Assembly (NCBI GenBank): GCA_017615955.1
Contig: JAFZZD010000580.1
Span: forward strand, 1-15,844
Direction of reading: 5' to 3'
Source of the DNA: Victivallales bacterium
Lineage (GTDB): Bacteria > Verrucomicrobiota > Lentisphaeria > Oligosphaerales > Oligosphaeraceae
Length of the DNA stretch: 15,844 bases
Shown in pieces: positions 1-7,773 of the stretch. The notes beneath the pieces were generated by a model, which was given only the letters and a program-made list of their open reading frames with translations, searched no databases and was not told the DNA's origin. A program made the position numbers and the translations under genes. How positions within the stretch are numbered: position 1 is the stretch's first letter; each line of letters begins with the position of its first letter.

Positions 1-49
1 ACAGACCACAGACCACAGACCACAGACCACAGTCCACATTCCACAATAA
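1..49. repeat. 7-bp tandem repeat (ACAGACC), degenerating
   Basis: Four perfect head-to-tail copies of ACAGACC (1-28) are followed by copies that decay stepwise: ACAGTCC (29-35), ACATTCC (36-42) and ACAATAA (43-49). The array touches the window edge, so its true length is unknown. It lies 50 bases upstream of the nitroreductase start, in non-coding DNA, so changes in copy number would alter spacing and not a reading frame. It could be a simple slippage repeat with no role. Confidence 0.85.
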
Positions 50-98
50 ACTTCTTATCCTAATGGAGTATAAACTATAGAAGCAAGGAGAGTAAAAG

Positions 99-614
99 AT
101 GACATTCATGGATTTGGCAAGAAGGCGTTATTCGGTCAGGAAGTTTTCGGATAAGCCAGTGCCTCGTGAGACGCTGGTGAAGATACTCGAGGCGGGAAAC
201 ATAGCACCGACTGCGAAGAACCTGCAGCCGCAGCGCATACGCGTGCTCCAGAGCAAAGAGGATTTGGCATTGATAGACACGCTGACGCCATGCCGCTACG
301 GCGCACCCGTGGTGCTGGTCTTCACCTACGATAAGGACGAGGAATGGAAGAATCCCCTTGAGGAAGGTGTTCATTCTGGCATTGAGGATGTTAGCATAGT
401 CGCCACCCACATCATGCTGCAGGCGGCTGAATTGGGCGTGGAGAGCATCTGGCTCAATTATTTCCCGAACACAAAACTAGAGGCGGATTTCAAGCTGCCA
501 TCCAATGAGCGCAGTGTGCTGTTGATGCCTTTGGGCTATGCGGCGGAAGGTGCGCGGCCAGCGCCTCAGCACACCAGCAAGAAGCCATTGGAAGCGACCG
601 TGGAGTGGCGCTGA
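99..614 (+). CDS. Nitroreductase-family flavoprotein
   Basis: A 171-residue protein of the FMN-dependent nitroreductase fold, whose members use NAD(P)H to reduce nitro compounds, quinones or enones in the cytoplasm. The N-terminus carries the family signature RRRYSVRKF (residues 8-16), whose basic residues normally contact the FMN phosphate. It continues into EAGNIAPTAKNLQPQ (31-45), the usual APTAxNxQPw-type segment. The helix at 97-118 (DVSIVATHIMLQAAELGVESIW) matches the conserved block before the second FMN-contact region, and LLMPLGYAAEGARPAP (141-156) matches the family's C-terminal PxGYP-type segment. The length is typical of the short single-domain group. The start has AAGGAG at 85-90 with 8-nt spacing. 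Its stop overlaps the MATE start (TGATG), so the two are probably translationally coupled. The substrate cannot be told from sequence; a role in quinone or xenobiotic reduction beside an efflux pump is inference. Confidence 0.9.
   Translation: MTFMDLARRRYSVRKFSDKPVPRETLVKILEAGNIAPTAKNLQPQRIRVLQSKEDLALIDTLTPCRYGAPVVLVFTYDKDEEWKNPLEEGVHSGIEDVSIVATHIMLQAAELGVESIWLNYFPNTKLEADFKLPSNERSVLLMPLGYAAEGARPAPQHTSKKPLEATVEWR
602..605 (+). promoter_or_regulatory. Ribosome binding site deciding the MATE start
   Basis: GGAG lies inside the last codons of the nitroreductase gene, 8 nt before the ATG at 614. That ATG shares bases with the upstream TGA stop (612-616, TGATG). This supports 614 over an in-frame GTG at 605, which would lie on the binding site itself. 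Confidence 0.6.
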
Positions 615-2008
615 TGCCCTCATCCATGCCTAAAATGCAGGGCGTGGCAATGACGGAAGGCGCACCCTGGCGGCACACCCTTCGTTTTGCGCTTCCCGTC
701 CTTGGCGGCTCCCTTCTTCAGCAGCTCTACAACACGGCGGACATGGTGATAGTGGGGCGCTTTTCTGGCGAAGCCTCGCTTTCGGCAGTGGGGACGACGG
801 GCAGTTTTGTTTTTTTGTTCCTGGCCGTGGTAATGGGCATTTCCGCCGGCAACGGAGTGGTTGTATCGCAGCGCTATGGTGCGAAAGACGAGGCAGGTGT
901 GCGAGCCAATGCCTCGCTGGGACTGCTGCTGATGGGGGCATTGGGCGTCATTGCCACTTTGGTGGGCCTGGCTGTGTCCAGGCTGGCCTGCGTGCATCTG
1001 ATTTCCGTGCCGAAGGAAATCCTGGATGACACATTGCTGTATTTCCGCATTTACGCACTGGGTCTGATATTCCAGTATGGGTACAATGCGGTGTCCTCCA
1101 TACTTCGCGCGGTGGGAGACAGTGCGGCCACGCTGTATTTTCTGCTGGTGTCGTCCGTGCTGAATGTAGTTCTGGACTTGTTGTTCGTTGCCGTGTTCCA
1201 CTGGGGCGTTGCCGGGGCCGCAGCCGCCACAGGCATTGCGCAGCTAGGTTCATTTGCGGCGGCATATTGGTATATGCATTGCAAGTACCCCATGTTCCGT
1301 TTCAAGCTGGGTGATTTCCGCTGGGATGCCGGATTGGCAAAGGCAACTGTCCGCGTGGGGCTGCCAATTGTGCTGCAACTGTCTGTGGTTTCATTTGGCC
1401 TGACCTTCATACAACGAGCCGTCAATGGCTTTGGCACGGCGATGACCGCATCCTTCACTGTGGGCCATAGGATAGAGTTGTACCTGCACTTGCCATGCCA
1501 TGCATTCCATACGACATTGGCTACATACACAGGCCAAAATTATGGTGCCGGGCTTATGCAGCGCATACGCACTGGCGCCAGGCAGACCCTTCTCATGTCG
1601 CTGATATTGACATTGGCGATTTCCGCATTTGTATGGACTTTCGCTGATGACATAGTTATGTTCTGCGGTCTTGGGGACACCGCTGCCGACTACTGTCTGC
1701 GACATCTCAAAGCCGTGGCGCTGACAAACATAGTTCTTTCGGTTTACGTGCCTTTGTTCGGCGTGTTCCAGGGCACCGGGCACAGCGGAGTGCCAGCGGT
1801 GGTGGCGACAGGCGCCCTCAGCATGCGTGTGCTGGTGACATATCTTTTCCGTCATAGCGACTTCATGGGATGCTCCGTCATTTGGTGGAACGGCATATTC
1901 GGCTTCAGCATGGGCTTCCTCATCAGCTGGACATACTATCTGGCGGCACGCTGGTCCAAAAGACAAAATGGAGAACAATCTGCTGGGGATGCAAGACAAT
2001 GCTCGTAA
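614..2008 (+). CDS. MATE-family multidrug/metabolite efflux transporter
   Basis: A polytopic inner-membrane protein of about 464 residues, within the usual 440-480 range for MATE antiporters, which export cationic drugs or metabolites using Na+ or H+ gradients. The N-terminus GAPWRHTLRFALPVLGGSLL, followed by QQLYNTADMVIVGRF, is the classic first-helix signature of the DinF/NorM-like bacterial branch. It is followed by SAVGTTG and GVVVSQRYGAKD, also family-typical. The two-bundle internal repeat shows in the second half (VGLPIVLQLSVVSFGLTF and TASFTVGHRIELYLHLP). About 12 hydrophobic segments are visible. ATG 614 was chosen for its GGAG and TGATG overlap. The ATG at 650 (MTEGAPWRH) is a credible alternative because most homologues begin there. 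The gene overlaps the downstream araC by 10 nt. The substrate is unknown. Confidence 0.92.
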   Translation: MPSSMPKMQGVAMTEGAPWRHTLRFALPVLGGSLLQQLYNTADMVIVGRFSGEASLSAVGTTGSFVFLFLAVVMGISAGNGVVVSQRYGAKDEAGVRANASLGLLLMGALGVIATLVGLAVSRLACVHLISVPKEILDDTLLYFRIYALGLIFQYGYNAVSSILRAVGDSAATLYFLLVSSVLNVVLDLLFVAVFHWGVAGAAAATGIAQLGSFAAAYWYMHCKYPMFRFKLGDFRWDAGLAKATVRVGLPIVLQLSVVSFGLTFIQRAVNGFGTAMTASFTVGHRIELYLHLPCHAFHTTLATYTGQNYGAGLMQRIRTGARQTLLMSLILTLAISAFVWTFADDIVMFCGLGDTAADYCLRHLKAVALTNIVLSVYVPLFGVFQGTGHSGVPAVVATGALSMRVLVTYLFRHSDFMGCSVIWWNGIFGFSMGFLISWTYYLAARWSKRQNGEQSAGDARQCS

Positions 2009-2850
2009 AAGACAGCAATATCGCATGCGCCGACTACTTTGACGACTTGAAAATCACCGCTGGCTACCATAGAGGCTTTCCAAACGGCTCAATTCATCGT
2101 GTCAACGAATGTGAGAAGGGGCTGTTCTCTCTGGAAATGATACTGGATGGCTCGGTGAAACTGCATCTTGACGAGGAAACGATTCTGCTTGAGGGCCCCT
2201 GTGTCTTCTGGATAGGAGACAGGAACAGCGTTTTCCAGTATGAGCTGATACCAGATGTAAGCTATGACCATTTGTGGATTGACTTTACTGGCGAAAGGGG
2301 ACGACGCATCTATGAATCACTGTCAAGGGCCTATCCCATGTCGTTCATAAAGTTGGGCGCTTCTTCAAATACCAAGGGTCTTCAGGAGATATTTGACTAT
2401 TTTGCGCTGAAATTCTCTGTGGCAAGACCGCCTTCATCAATGATCAAGGATGTACTTTTGGTTGAGCAGCTTGTTGGCGAAGTGCTGATGGAGGCAAAGC
2501 GACTGCAAAGCGCCAATGATCCATACGGGCTTCAGATGCTTTCCGAGAACATTCAGAACTCCCCCTTCGAGAAATATGATTTGAAGCGGCTGGCGGCTGG
2601 CGCAGGTCTCTCATATTTCTATTTCCGAAAGCTGTTCAAGGAGAGGTTTGGCGAACCGCCACGCAAGTACATATTACGGCAGCAGATGCAAACTGCTGGT
2701 GAATTATTGAAGAGCGGGCAATTCTGGATAGGCGAATTGTCCGACTACTGCGGCTTTCCTGACATAAGCTCATTTTCCCGCACATTCAAGCGATTCTACA
2801 AGATGTCTCCCCGTGAATGGCTTGTACAGAATGGCAAGAATTATAGGTGA
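1999..2850 (+). CDS. AraC-family transcriptional regulator
   Basis: A 283-residue DNA-binding regulator. Residues 1-170 form a beta-rich, cupin-like effector-sensing region (for example LFSLEMILDGSVKLHLDEETILLEGP at about 42-67), as in AraC proteins that bind sugars. Residues 180-277 are the twin helix-turn-helix domain: first HTH about 194-213 (DLKRLAAGAGLSYFYFRKLF), then FGEPPRKYI, then the second HTH about 244-267 with CGFPDISSFSRTFKRF, ending KMSPREWL. The ATG at 1999 overlaps the end of the MATE gene by 10 nt and has GGGGA at 1985-1989 with 9-nt spacing. The frame is open further upstream to 1870, but that stretch is MATE coding sequence. Its 3' end converges on the glycosidase-like gene. 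It may control that gene and the prepilin (inference from adjacency), or its own operon. Confidence 0.93.
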   Translation: MLVKDSNIACADYFDDLKITAGYHRGFPNGSIHRVNECEKGLFSLEMILDGSVKLHLDEETILLEGPCVFWIGDRNSVFQYELIPDVSYDHLWIDFTGERGRRIYESLSRAYPMSFIKLGASSNTKGLQEIFDYFALKFSVARPPSSMIKDVLLVEQLVGEVLMEAKRLQSANDPYGLQMLSENIQNSPFEKYDLKRLAAGAGLSYFYFRKLFKERFGEPPRKYILRQQMQTAGELLKSGQFWIGELSDYCGFPDISSFSRTFKRFYKMSPREWLVQNGKNYR

Positions 2851-2877
2851 ATTTGTTTATTTGGCCAATTGAGGCAA

Positions 2878-2933
2878 TTGCAAAGCTATTGGCAAGGTAT
2901 GCCTTCCCGCTGGCTTTCGCCAGCGGCACCCGA
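2878..2933 (-). repeat. Dispersed 3' hairpin element, copy 1
   Basis: Read on the minus strand: TCGGGTG, the left arm CCGCTGGC (2919-2926), loop GAAA, the right arm GCCAGCGG (2907-2914), then a conserved tail ending GCCAATAGCTTTGCAA. The 8-bp stem is perfect. It lies about 70 nt beyond the stop of the minus-strand glycosidase-like gene, between two convergent genes. It shares the stem, the left flank and much of the tail with the copies at 6448-6503 and 10053-10109. There is no T-tract after the stem, so it is not a standard intrinsic terminator, although it may still end or protect transcripts. Confidence 0.8.
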
Positions 2934-3002
2934 CAATTTGCGGTTTGGCGCGATTGGCTCCATAAGATAAAAAAGGTATTGCAGGACCCTTGCTGTCTCT
3001 CG

Positions 3003-6000
3003 CTATTTGACCCAGACGATGGTGTATGCGTGCAGTAGTTCCTTGGGGAGTTTTGCCGTGAGTTTGCCGTCGGTGACATTGAAGTCCAGAAGTTTGCGTC
3101 CCTTGAATTCTGGTGAGACGGCATAGACTTGCGTGGCCTTGTCGCACGGTATTGTGAATGTGATGTCCCTGCTTAGGGGAGGCCAGGCAATTTTCGGACA
3201 GTATTCAGGCATCTTTTCACCAAAGTTGAGGTTGGAGGCCGCACCATTGAGAAAATGAATGGACAAGGCGCCAGGCTGGCGGAATATGGTGGTGTGGATG
3301 CGGTCTGGCGCATCGGTCTGCCACCAACGAGAATCTGCGAGGATGCGGGAGAGCACACGTTTGTAGAAATCCTCAAGGACAGGGTCGTGCCTGTAGCGCC
3401 AGTCCTGGCCGACGGTGCCTTCCTGCGCATAGAGGGAGGCACCGATGATGACGCTCTGATAGAGCAGCTTCCCCTTGCCGAATGGCTGCTCCACCAGTGC
3501 TGGCAAAGGCTTGCGTTTGGAATCAAAGGAATAGACAAGTGTCTTCTCCTGGGATGGTGCTGGAGACAATGCGTATGCGCCTCTGGGGGCAATTGGGCGG
3601 ATGGCGTCCGTTCCATCAGATTTGAAGCCGAGTTCCGTCTGGTCCATGCGTGTGAAGCGTTTGGGACTGAATCCAAAGATGTCCGCGAATGGCCATTTTG
3701 CGTAGCGTGTGCCAAGTTCGTCCGCCTGGCTGGAGATTGTGGAGAGATAGACGTTTCCTCCCTTGCGGGCAAAGTCTCGTATGACCTCAATGTTGTCCTT
3801 GGATATGCATCCGTCGCCAAGTATGGCCAGGAATCTGTATTTTTTGAGGGTTTGCGGCGTTAGGGACATTTCGCCGATGAAGTCATACTGCACGTGCATT
3901 CGTTCCAGGACCTGTGCCAGCCCGAACAGTTCTGGCACCATGCCTTGGTCGGAGTTCCAGTCACGGCTGCTGCGTGAGAAGAGCAGGGCCACGTTGGCGA
4001 CGGAGGTGGCATTGGCGCGGTCAATGTTGTCGGGCGATGTCTGGAACGAGCGGTAGTCGGGCTCACCCTGTTTGATGGGGAAGCTATCGACGCCGCACTG
4101 CGCCGTCATGTTGCAGGCTGCCCAACCGAAGTAGCTGCCTGGATGGTCCGAGCCGTATATCCAAGCCCATATTGGAGTTCCGTATGCGAGGCGCAGCAGA
4201 TTCTTCATCTTGCGGTATGGAAGCAGGGCACGTTCCGAGTACAGGCAGTTCCGCGTCATGATTTCTGTGCCGAAGAAGTTTATGGCGCGGGCCTCTTCCG
4301 TGAGGTCAAGACCGAGGCGCAAGGATGCGTCGTGGGATGTAAAGCCACCGTGGGTGGAGTACATGCAAAGAGTGAGATGAGGATTCAGGACCTTGGCCTC
4401 GCGGCGGAATTCCACCCACCAATTGGCGACCTTTACCATGCGCCAGGCCAGGAAGGCCTTCCAGAGAGGCGCACTTGGATTGTACAGGCGGGAATCCAGT
4501 TCGTTCATGGGAAGTTGCCAGCCAGTGTCTTTGTGGAATGCCTCTCGGCAATGCTGGCAGCCGCATCCGTATGGATAGAAGGTGAGTTCGTCGCACTGGA
4601 GCCCGTCCACTCCAGCCTTGACGATATCAAGCAGGTAGTTTCGGTATGTGCGCGTGAAGGTGGGGTTCAGAATGCAGAACTGAGAATTTGGAGTCATGTC
4701 CCTGAGGTCATATACCAGTTCTGGCGTGCGTTCAGCCATTACACGGAAGCCCGCGCCGCAGTTCCACAGCAAAGTTGCGTCATTGTGGTCTATGGCCTTC
4801 AATCCTGCCGCATGTGCCGCATTGGCGTATTGCCTTATGGCATTGAGAATGCGCTGGCGGTGCGTGGGGTATGTGTGCCGTGAAAGTAGACCTGACATCA
4901 TGAGGACGGTGCCTCCGCTGGCGCGGACATTGTCGAGATGCCGTTGTAGATATTCTGGTTTTGTGTATTCGGTCCAGTCGGATGAGTTGTCGCCGACGCC
5001 TCTGAATGTGGCTTGAGGTATCCAGGCGAGTTCTGGAGCGTGTGGATTGGGCTGCTCGACTGGACGCTGGAAGGGTTTCATGGGGCCTGTGGCCTCCTGA
5101 CCTGGCGTGGGAAGGCCAATGATGTTTATTGAACGGGCGAGATTTACGGGTGGATAGTCCGCGCTTTGGAAGAGCTCGCCCGATTCATATCCTTTGGTAA
5201 CCCAGAATCCGCGGTCGAAGCTGAAGTCCTCGGCCTTGGCGATGATGGGTTGCATTGCTATCGTGGAGACGAGAAAGTCGCCGTTGAACTTGATGATGAC
5301 GGTGCCGTCGTGCACCCTGACTGGGATGGTGACCGCCTGCAATTTGCCTTTTGGCACGGTTGCCAATGGCGCTGCCTCTTTGCCATTGACAGTGACTGAA
5401 AAATGGTTTGGGATGCCTGAGAAATTGCCTGATGTGATGGTGACGAAGTGGAAGCCTGGGATGACGCCTGTCATCTGGAAACTGGCATTTTTGCCAGAGC
5501 AGGAGGCATAGTAGGCCCCTTCTGGCGAAGCAATGTGGGTTTGTGGTGCGGCTCCGTCAAGCCAGCCGAAGCCGCTTTGGGCATTGTATGGCCCCGCGTC
5601 GGCGCTTTGAAACTGCTTACCGTGCTTTGCCGCACCGAAAGAGTAGAGACGCACGGGAACCAGTTTTTCGCCGTATTTATATGACTTCAAGGCATGGTGC
5701 TCAAAGTAGTCACTGTCCATTTTGCCTTCGCGGATGACGATTTTTGCGCCAGTGGTGCCCGCCGCCTTGATGGGATTGTCAGGCAGGATTGTGCCGCCGA
5801 CAAACAATAGCTTGTCTTTTTCGCGGGCGAGAGTCCATACGCCTCGGATGCAGCCGTGTTTGTACATCATGATGTAGTCGCCAGCGCCTATGGGGTTGAG
5901 GTCAAACACAAGATTGCGGTCCTGTCCGTCCGAAAGGCAAAAATAGCGCCAGTTGGTGTTGGCGATGGAGCCAGTTGTGTCTGGTGTGAGGTGACCGCTG

Positions 6001-6416
6001 GCGGGTTCCCATCTGCGGCCATTGACCGCAAGCCCCTCGAATGTCATGTTCTCAACGGTTTTCCATGGAATAGTGAGGTTGATTGTGCGCTTCTGGTTCT
6101 CGTCAAAGGCCTTTGCCGAGCCCATCATGGATATTTCCACTTGGCTGCCGTCTGGAGCGAGCGCTATTTCCTGTCGAATGCGCGTTTCAGGTGCCTCGCT
6201 CCACTTGTTCCATACGCGGGTGCCGTCAGGCAGTGTCGTTGTGGAGCATTGGGGATTCAGGCCGAACTGTCGATCCAGTGCATAGCTTTGTACGGAATCA
6301 AACAGCACTTGTCCCCGATGCCTGATGACGAAATGGTCGCCTTCAGTCTCGACCGTGAAAGGTCCAGAAAGGAGGGTGAGCATACCGCTGACGAAAAAGA
6401 TGACGCTTAATTTCAT
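3003..6416 (-). CDS. Large secreted multidomain protein with glycosidase-like barrel
   Basis: A 1137-residue protein with a probable Sec signal peptide (MKLSVIFFVSGMLTLLSG). Residues about 20-250 are beta-rich and of no recognised family. Residues about 255-400 look like a galactose-binding-type beta-sandwich: LYSFGAAKHG, then YNAQSGFGWLDG, then VTVNGKEAAPLATVPKG, as in non-catalytic modules of carbohydrate-active enzymes. Residues about 465-780 resemble the TIM barrel of GH42-like and hypothetical-glycosidase families. They include AGVDGLQCDELTFYPYG (601-617) with candidate acids D609 and E610, then a Cys cluster (C618, C620, C623). Residues about 805-915 (NVALLFSRSSRDW, then ILGDGCISKDNIEVIRDFARKGGNVYLS) resemble the GATase-like trimerisation domain that follows the barrel in GH42 enzymes. 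No strong Shine-Dalgarno sequence precedes the ATG; the start is kept because it begins the signal peptide. Substrate and enzymatic activity are unproven. The domain boundaries are estimates by eye. Confidence 0.65.
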   Translation of the reverse strand: MKLSVIFFVSGMLTLLSGPFTVETEGDHFVIRHRGQVLFDSVQSYALDRQFGLNPQCSTTTLPDGTRVWNKWSEAPETRIRQEIALAPDGSQVEISMMGSAKAFDENQKRTINLTIPWKTVENMTFEGLAVNGRRWEPASGHLTPDTTGSIANTNWRYFCLSDGQDRNLVFDLNPIGAGDYIMMYKHGCIRGVWTLAREKDKLLFVGGTILPDNPIKAAGTTGAKIVIREGKMDSDYFEHHALKSYKYGEKLVPVRLYSFGAAKHGKQFQSADAGPYNAQSGFGWLDGAAPQTHIASPEGAYYASCSGKNASFQMTGVIPGFHFVTITSGNFSGIPNHFSVTVNGKEAAPLATVPKGKLQAVTIPVRVHDGTVIIKFNGDFLVSTIAMQPIIAKAEDFSFDRGFWVTKGYESGELFQSADYPPVNLARSINIIGLPTPGQEATGPMKPFQRPVEQPNPHAPELAWIPQATFRGVGDNSSDWTEYTKPEYLQRHLDNVRASGGTVLMMSGLLSRHTYPTHRQRILNAIRQYANAAHAAGLKAIDHNDATLLWNCGAGFRVMAERTPELVYDLRDMTPNSQFCILNPTFTRTYRNYLLDIVKAGVDGLQCDELTFYPYGCGCQHCREAFHKDTGWQLPMNELDSRLYNPSAPLWKAFLAWRMVKVANWWVEFRREAKVLNPHLTLCMYSTHGGFTSHDASLRLGLDLTEEARAINFFGTEIMTRNCLYSERALLPYRKMKNLLRLAYGTPIWAWIYGSDHPGSYFGWAACNMTAQCGVDSFPIKQGEPDYRSFQTSPDNIDRANATSVANVALLFSRSSRDWNSDQGMVPELFGLAQVLERMHVQYDFIGEMSLTPQTLKKYRFLAILGDGCISKDNIEVIRDFARKGGNVYLSTISSQADELGTRYAKWPFADIFGFSPKRFTRMDQTELGFKSDGTDAIRPIAPRGAYALSPAPSQEKTLVYSFDSKRKPLPALVEQPFGKGKLLYQSVIIGASLYAQEGTVGQDWRYRHDPVLEDFYKRVLSRILADSRWWQTDAPDRIHTTIFRQPGALSIHFLNGAASNLNFGEKMPEYCPKIAWPPLSRDITFTIPCDKATQVYAVSPEFKGRKLLDFNVTDGKLTAKLPKELLHAYTIVWVK

Positions 6417-6447
6417 GTTGCCAGATGTGTTTTTTTATGGAAAACTA

Positions 6448-6503
6448 TGCAAAATTCTTGGTATGGCAAGCCTTTTCCGCTGGCTTTCGCCAGCGGTACC
6501 CGA
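6448..6503 (-). repeat. Dispersed 3' hairpin element, copy 2
   Basis: On the minus strand: TCGGGTA, the left arm CCGCTGGC (6489-6496), loop GAAA, the right arm GCCAGCGG (6477-6484), then AAAAGGCTTGCC and ACCAAGAATTTTGCA. It begins 37 nt after the prepilin stop and ends about 30 nt before the ATG of the glycosidase-like gene. If those two genes are co-transcribed, it is an intercistronic hairpin. The tail AAAAGGCTTGC matches copy 3 (AAAAGACTTGC) almost exactly. Confidence 0.8.
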
Positions 6504-6540
6504 ATCCCGATGGAAAATTGCCATGTGCGCAGTGGAGCAA

Positions 6541-7374
6541 TCAGTACCTGTCCATGTAATTGTTCTTGTAGTTGTTTGGGGGTATCCTGACTTCCGTGCC
6601 AGTTGTGAACGGGTCCAGCTTATACACATTGAAATCGGCTGTCATGTGTGGATTGAAGGCGTTGCGGCTGAACTGAGCCAGCGTCTTCTCGTTGCTGACG
6701 TGTCCGTCCGCCCAGCTGACATTGGTGGATGCGCCATGGGGCGCAGCCAAAATGCCGCCATTTGAATTGGAGTCGTTTCTGGCGTATTGGTCGTTGAACA
6801 TGTATCTGCCGCCGCCGTGGTTGTTCACGTAGAGGGCGGGTTGGTCATAGGTGATCTGGTGCTGCGTTTCAGCAAAAATTATTGTGGCGGATGGCTGTGC
6901 TATGATCTGGACGAATGCAGGGCCTTCGAAAATGCCAGTCGTCGCGTTTTTGTAGCGGGAAGAGCTATTGCCTATATGGTTGCCATTGTAACCATAACTA
7001 ACATTGGAGCTTTCAGAGTCACCCAGGTTTTTCCCAAGTTTTCTTCCTGAAGTCGCGTAGCTGGAGACGTCATTCGTGTCATAGAGGAAGTTTGTGTCAT
7101 TGATGGCACCGCTTCTCAGCATGAAGTGGCACCATTTGGGATTGAATGTCTCGGTTCCCTGCTTTGTTGTCGATGTTGGCGCATAGCGCCCTGCATGGTC
7201 GTCAGTGTACATTGCCATTGACAGTCCAAGCTGCTTCATGTTGTTCTGGCAGCCTGAATTGTAGGCCTTCTCTCGCGCCTTGCTCAATGCTGGCAAGAGC
7301 ATTGCCGCAAGTATGGCTATGATGGCGATCACGACCAGCAACTCGATTAGCGTGAAAAATGTACGGTGCTTCAT
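6541..7374 (-). CDS. Prepilin-like protein with N-methylation segment and H-x9-DG motif
   Basis: A 277-residue type II secretion/type IV pilin-like protein. The N-terminus [18 protein letters not shown], continuing hydrophobic to LLPAL, is the prepilin peptidase and methylation segment, with mature Phe7 and Glu at mature position +5. The region after it ([20 protein letters not shown]) is the pattern seen in the expanded prepilin families of Lentisphaerota and Planctomycetes. Near the C-terminus, [14 protein letters not shown] gives the H-x9-DG motif of DUF1559-like proteins. The rest is Asn/Ser/Tyr-rich and probably extracellular. The start has AGGAG (minus strand, 7382-7386) at 7-nt spacing. 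It lies upstream of the secreted glycosidase-like gene and may be co-transcribed with it. The position before the cleavage site is Phe, not the usual Gly. Its role is unknown; surface anchoring or substrate capture is inference. Confidence 0.9.
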   Translation of the reverse strand: MKHRTFFTLIELLVVIAIIAILAAMLLPALSKAREKAYNSGCQNNMKQLGLSMAMYTDDHAGRYAPTSTTKQGTETFNPKWCHFMLRSGAINDTNFLYDTNDVSSYATSGRKLGKNLGDSESSNVSYGYNGNHIGNSSSRYKNATTGIFEGPAFVQIIAQPSATIIFAETQHQITYDQPALYVNNHGGGRYMFNDQYARNDSNSNGGILAAPHGASTNVSWADGHVSNEKTLAQFSRNAFNPHMTADFNVYKLDPFTTGTEVRIPPNNYKNNYMDRY

Positions 7375-7422
7375 GGTTTTACTCCTGGTGAAAGTGGTTT
7401 TCTATTCTAAAATGTTTTGACG

Positions 7423-7428
7423 ATTATA
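7423..7428 (-). promoter_or_regulatory. Possible -10 box for the prepilin gene
   Basis: The minus strand reads TATAAT, a perfect -10 hexamer, about 49 nt upstream of the prepilin ATG. The hexamer at the right -35 distance (GTCAAA at 17-nt spacing) matches the consensus poorly, so the call is tentative. Confidence 0.35.
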
Positions 7429-7625
7429 TTTTTGGAAATGCCTTATTTGACAGTGAAAATCAGAATCAAGCAAAAACTTTATGCATATTATAGTTAAGAC
7501 AGAGGCGATGCGCAATGATATTGCACGATGCTTTATTTGTCAAAAATAGTTCTTTCATTCGCCATGAATGAGACAATCACCAATTTTGACAATTATTTTT
7601 TATGCGGCTGCTGCATCGGTGCCTG

Positions 7626-7669
7626 CATTATGGCTCTGCATCAGGAGCGCAGCGACATCAGCCATAATG
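7626..7669. repeat. 10-bp perfect inverted repeat with 24-nt spacer
   Basis: CATTATGGCT (7626-7635) is the exact reverse complement of AGCCATAATG (7660-7669). Inside, CTGC (7636-7639) can pair with GCAG (7649-7652), so RNA from here could form a two-tier stem. It lies 105 nt upstream of the zinc ribbon gene and may be an operator, a leader structure or a cryptic small RNA. No T-tract follows it. No known riboswitch class was recognised. Confidence 0.5.
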
Positions 7670-7773
7670 GAGAATGGCGTTCCTGAAAAAATCCTGTAAA
7701 AATCAATAATTTCCGTTTGAAAAGCTGGCATATAAGTTTACAGTTTGACGTTTTTTCAAGATAGGAGATGTGA

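Larger units (their letters stand above)
7375..7773. promoter_or_regulatory. Divergent intergenic region with several dyads
   Basis: This 399-base AT-rich stretch separates the divergent prepilin (-) and zinc ribbon (+) genes. I see no convincing gene in it. It contains three inverted repeats: GCAAT/ATTGC (7512-7516 / 7520-7524), TTGTCAAAA/TTTTGACAA (7537-7545 / 7584-7592), and CATTATGGCT/AGCCATAATG (7626-7635 / 7660-7669). Two CGATGC direct repeats (7506-7511, 7526-7531) frame the first dyad. Promoters in both directions are expected. Only the minus-strand -10 at 7423-7428 looks reasonable by eye. Confidence 0.6.

Noticed and set aside
605..613. GTG at 605 as the MATE start
   Set aside because: The ATG at 614 has GGAG at 8-nt spacing and the TGATG coupling, and 605 lies on that binding site.
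1870..1998. Upstream extension of the araC reading frame to an ATG at 1870
   Set aside because: The extra 43 residues are out-of-frame MATE coding sequence and resemble no AraC N-terminus. The ATG at 1999 has a ribosome binding site and a typical short overlap.
2907..2926. Hairpin as a classical rho-independent terminator (also at 6477-6496 and 10060-10079)
   Set aside because: The stem is strong, but none of the three copies is followed by a T-tract in the sense direction; the tail is AAAAG- or GAAGG-like.
2847..3038. Short plus-strand open frame (63 codons) between araC and the glycosidase-like gene
   Set aside because: It runs through hairpin element copy 1, overlaps the 3' end of the opposite-strand gene, starts with GTG inside the araC stop region and has no family features.
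4143..4883. Long plus-strand open frames opposite the glycosidase-like gene (also 3255-3863 and 5856-6410)
   Set aside because: They are antisense shadows of a continuous 1137-codon gene that carries the signal peptide and domain motifs. The translations show no recognisable domains.
7586..7591. TTGACA as a -35 box for the zinc ribbon gene
   Set aside because: No acceptable -10 hexamer lies 16-18 nt downstream, and the motif is one arm of an inverted repeat.
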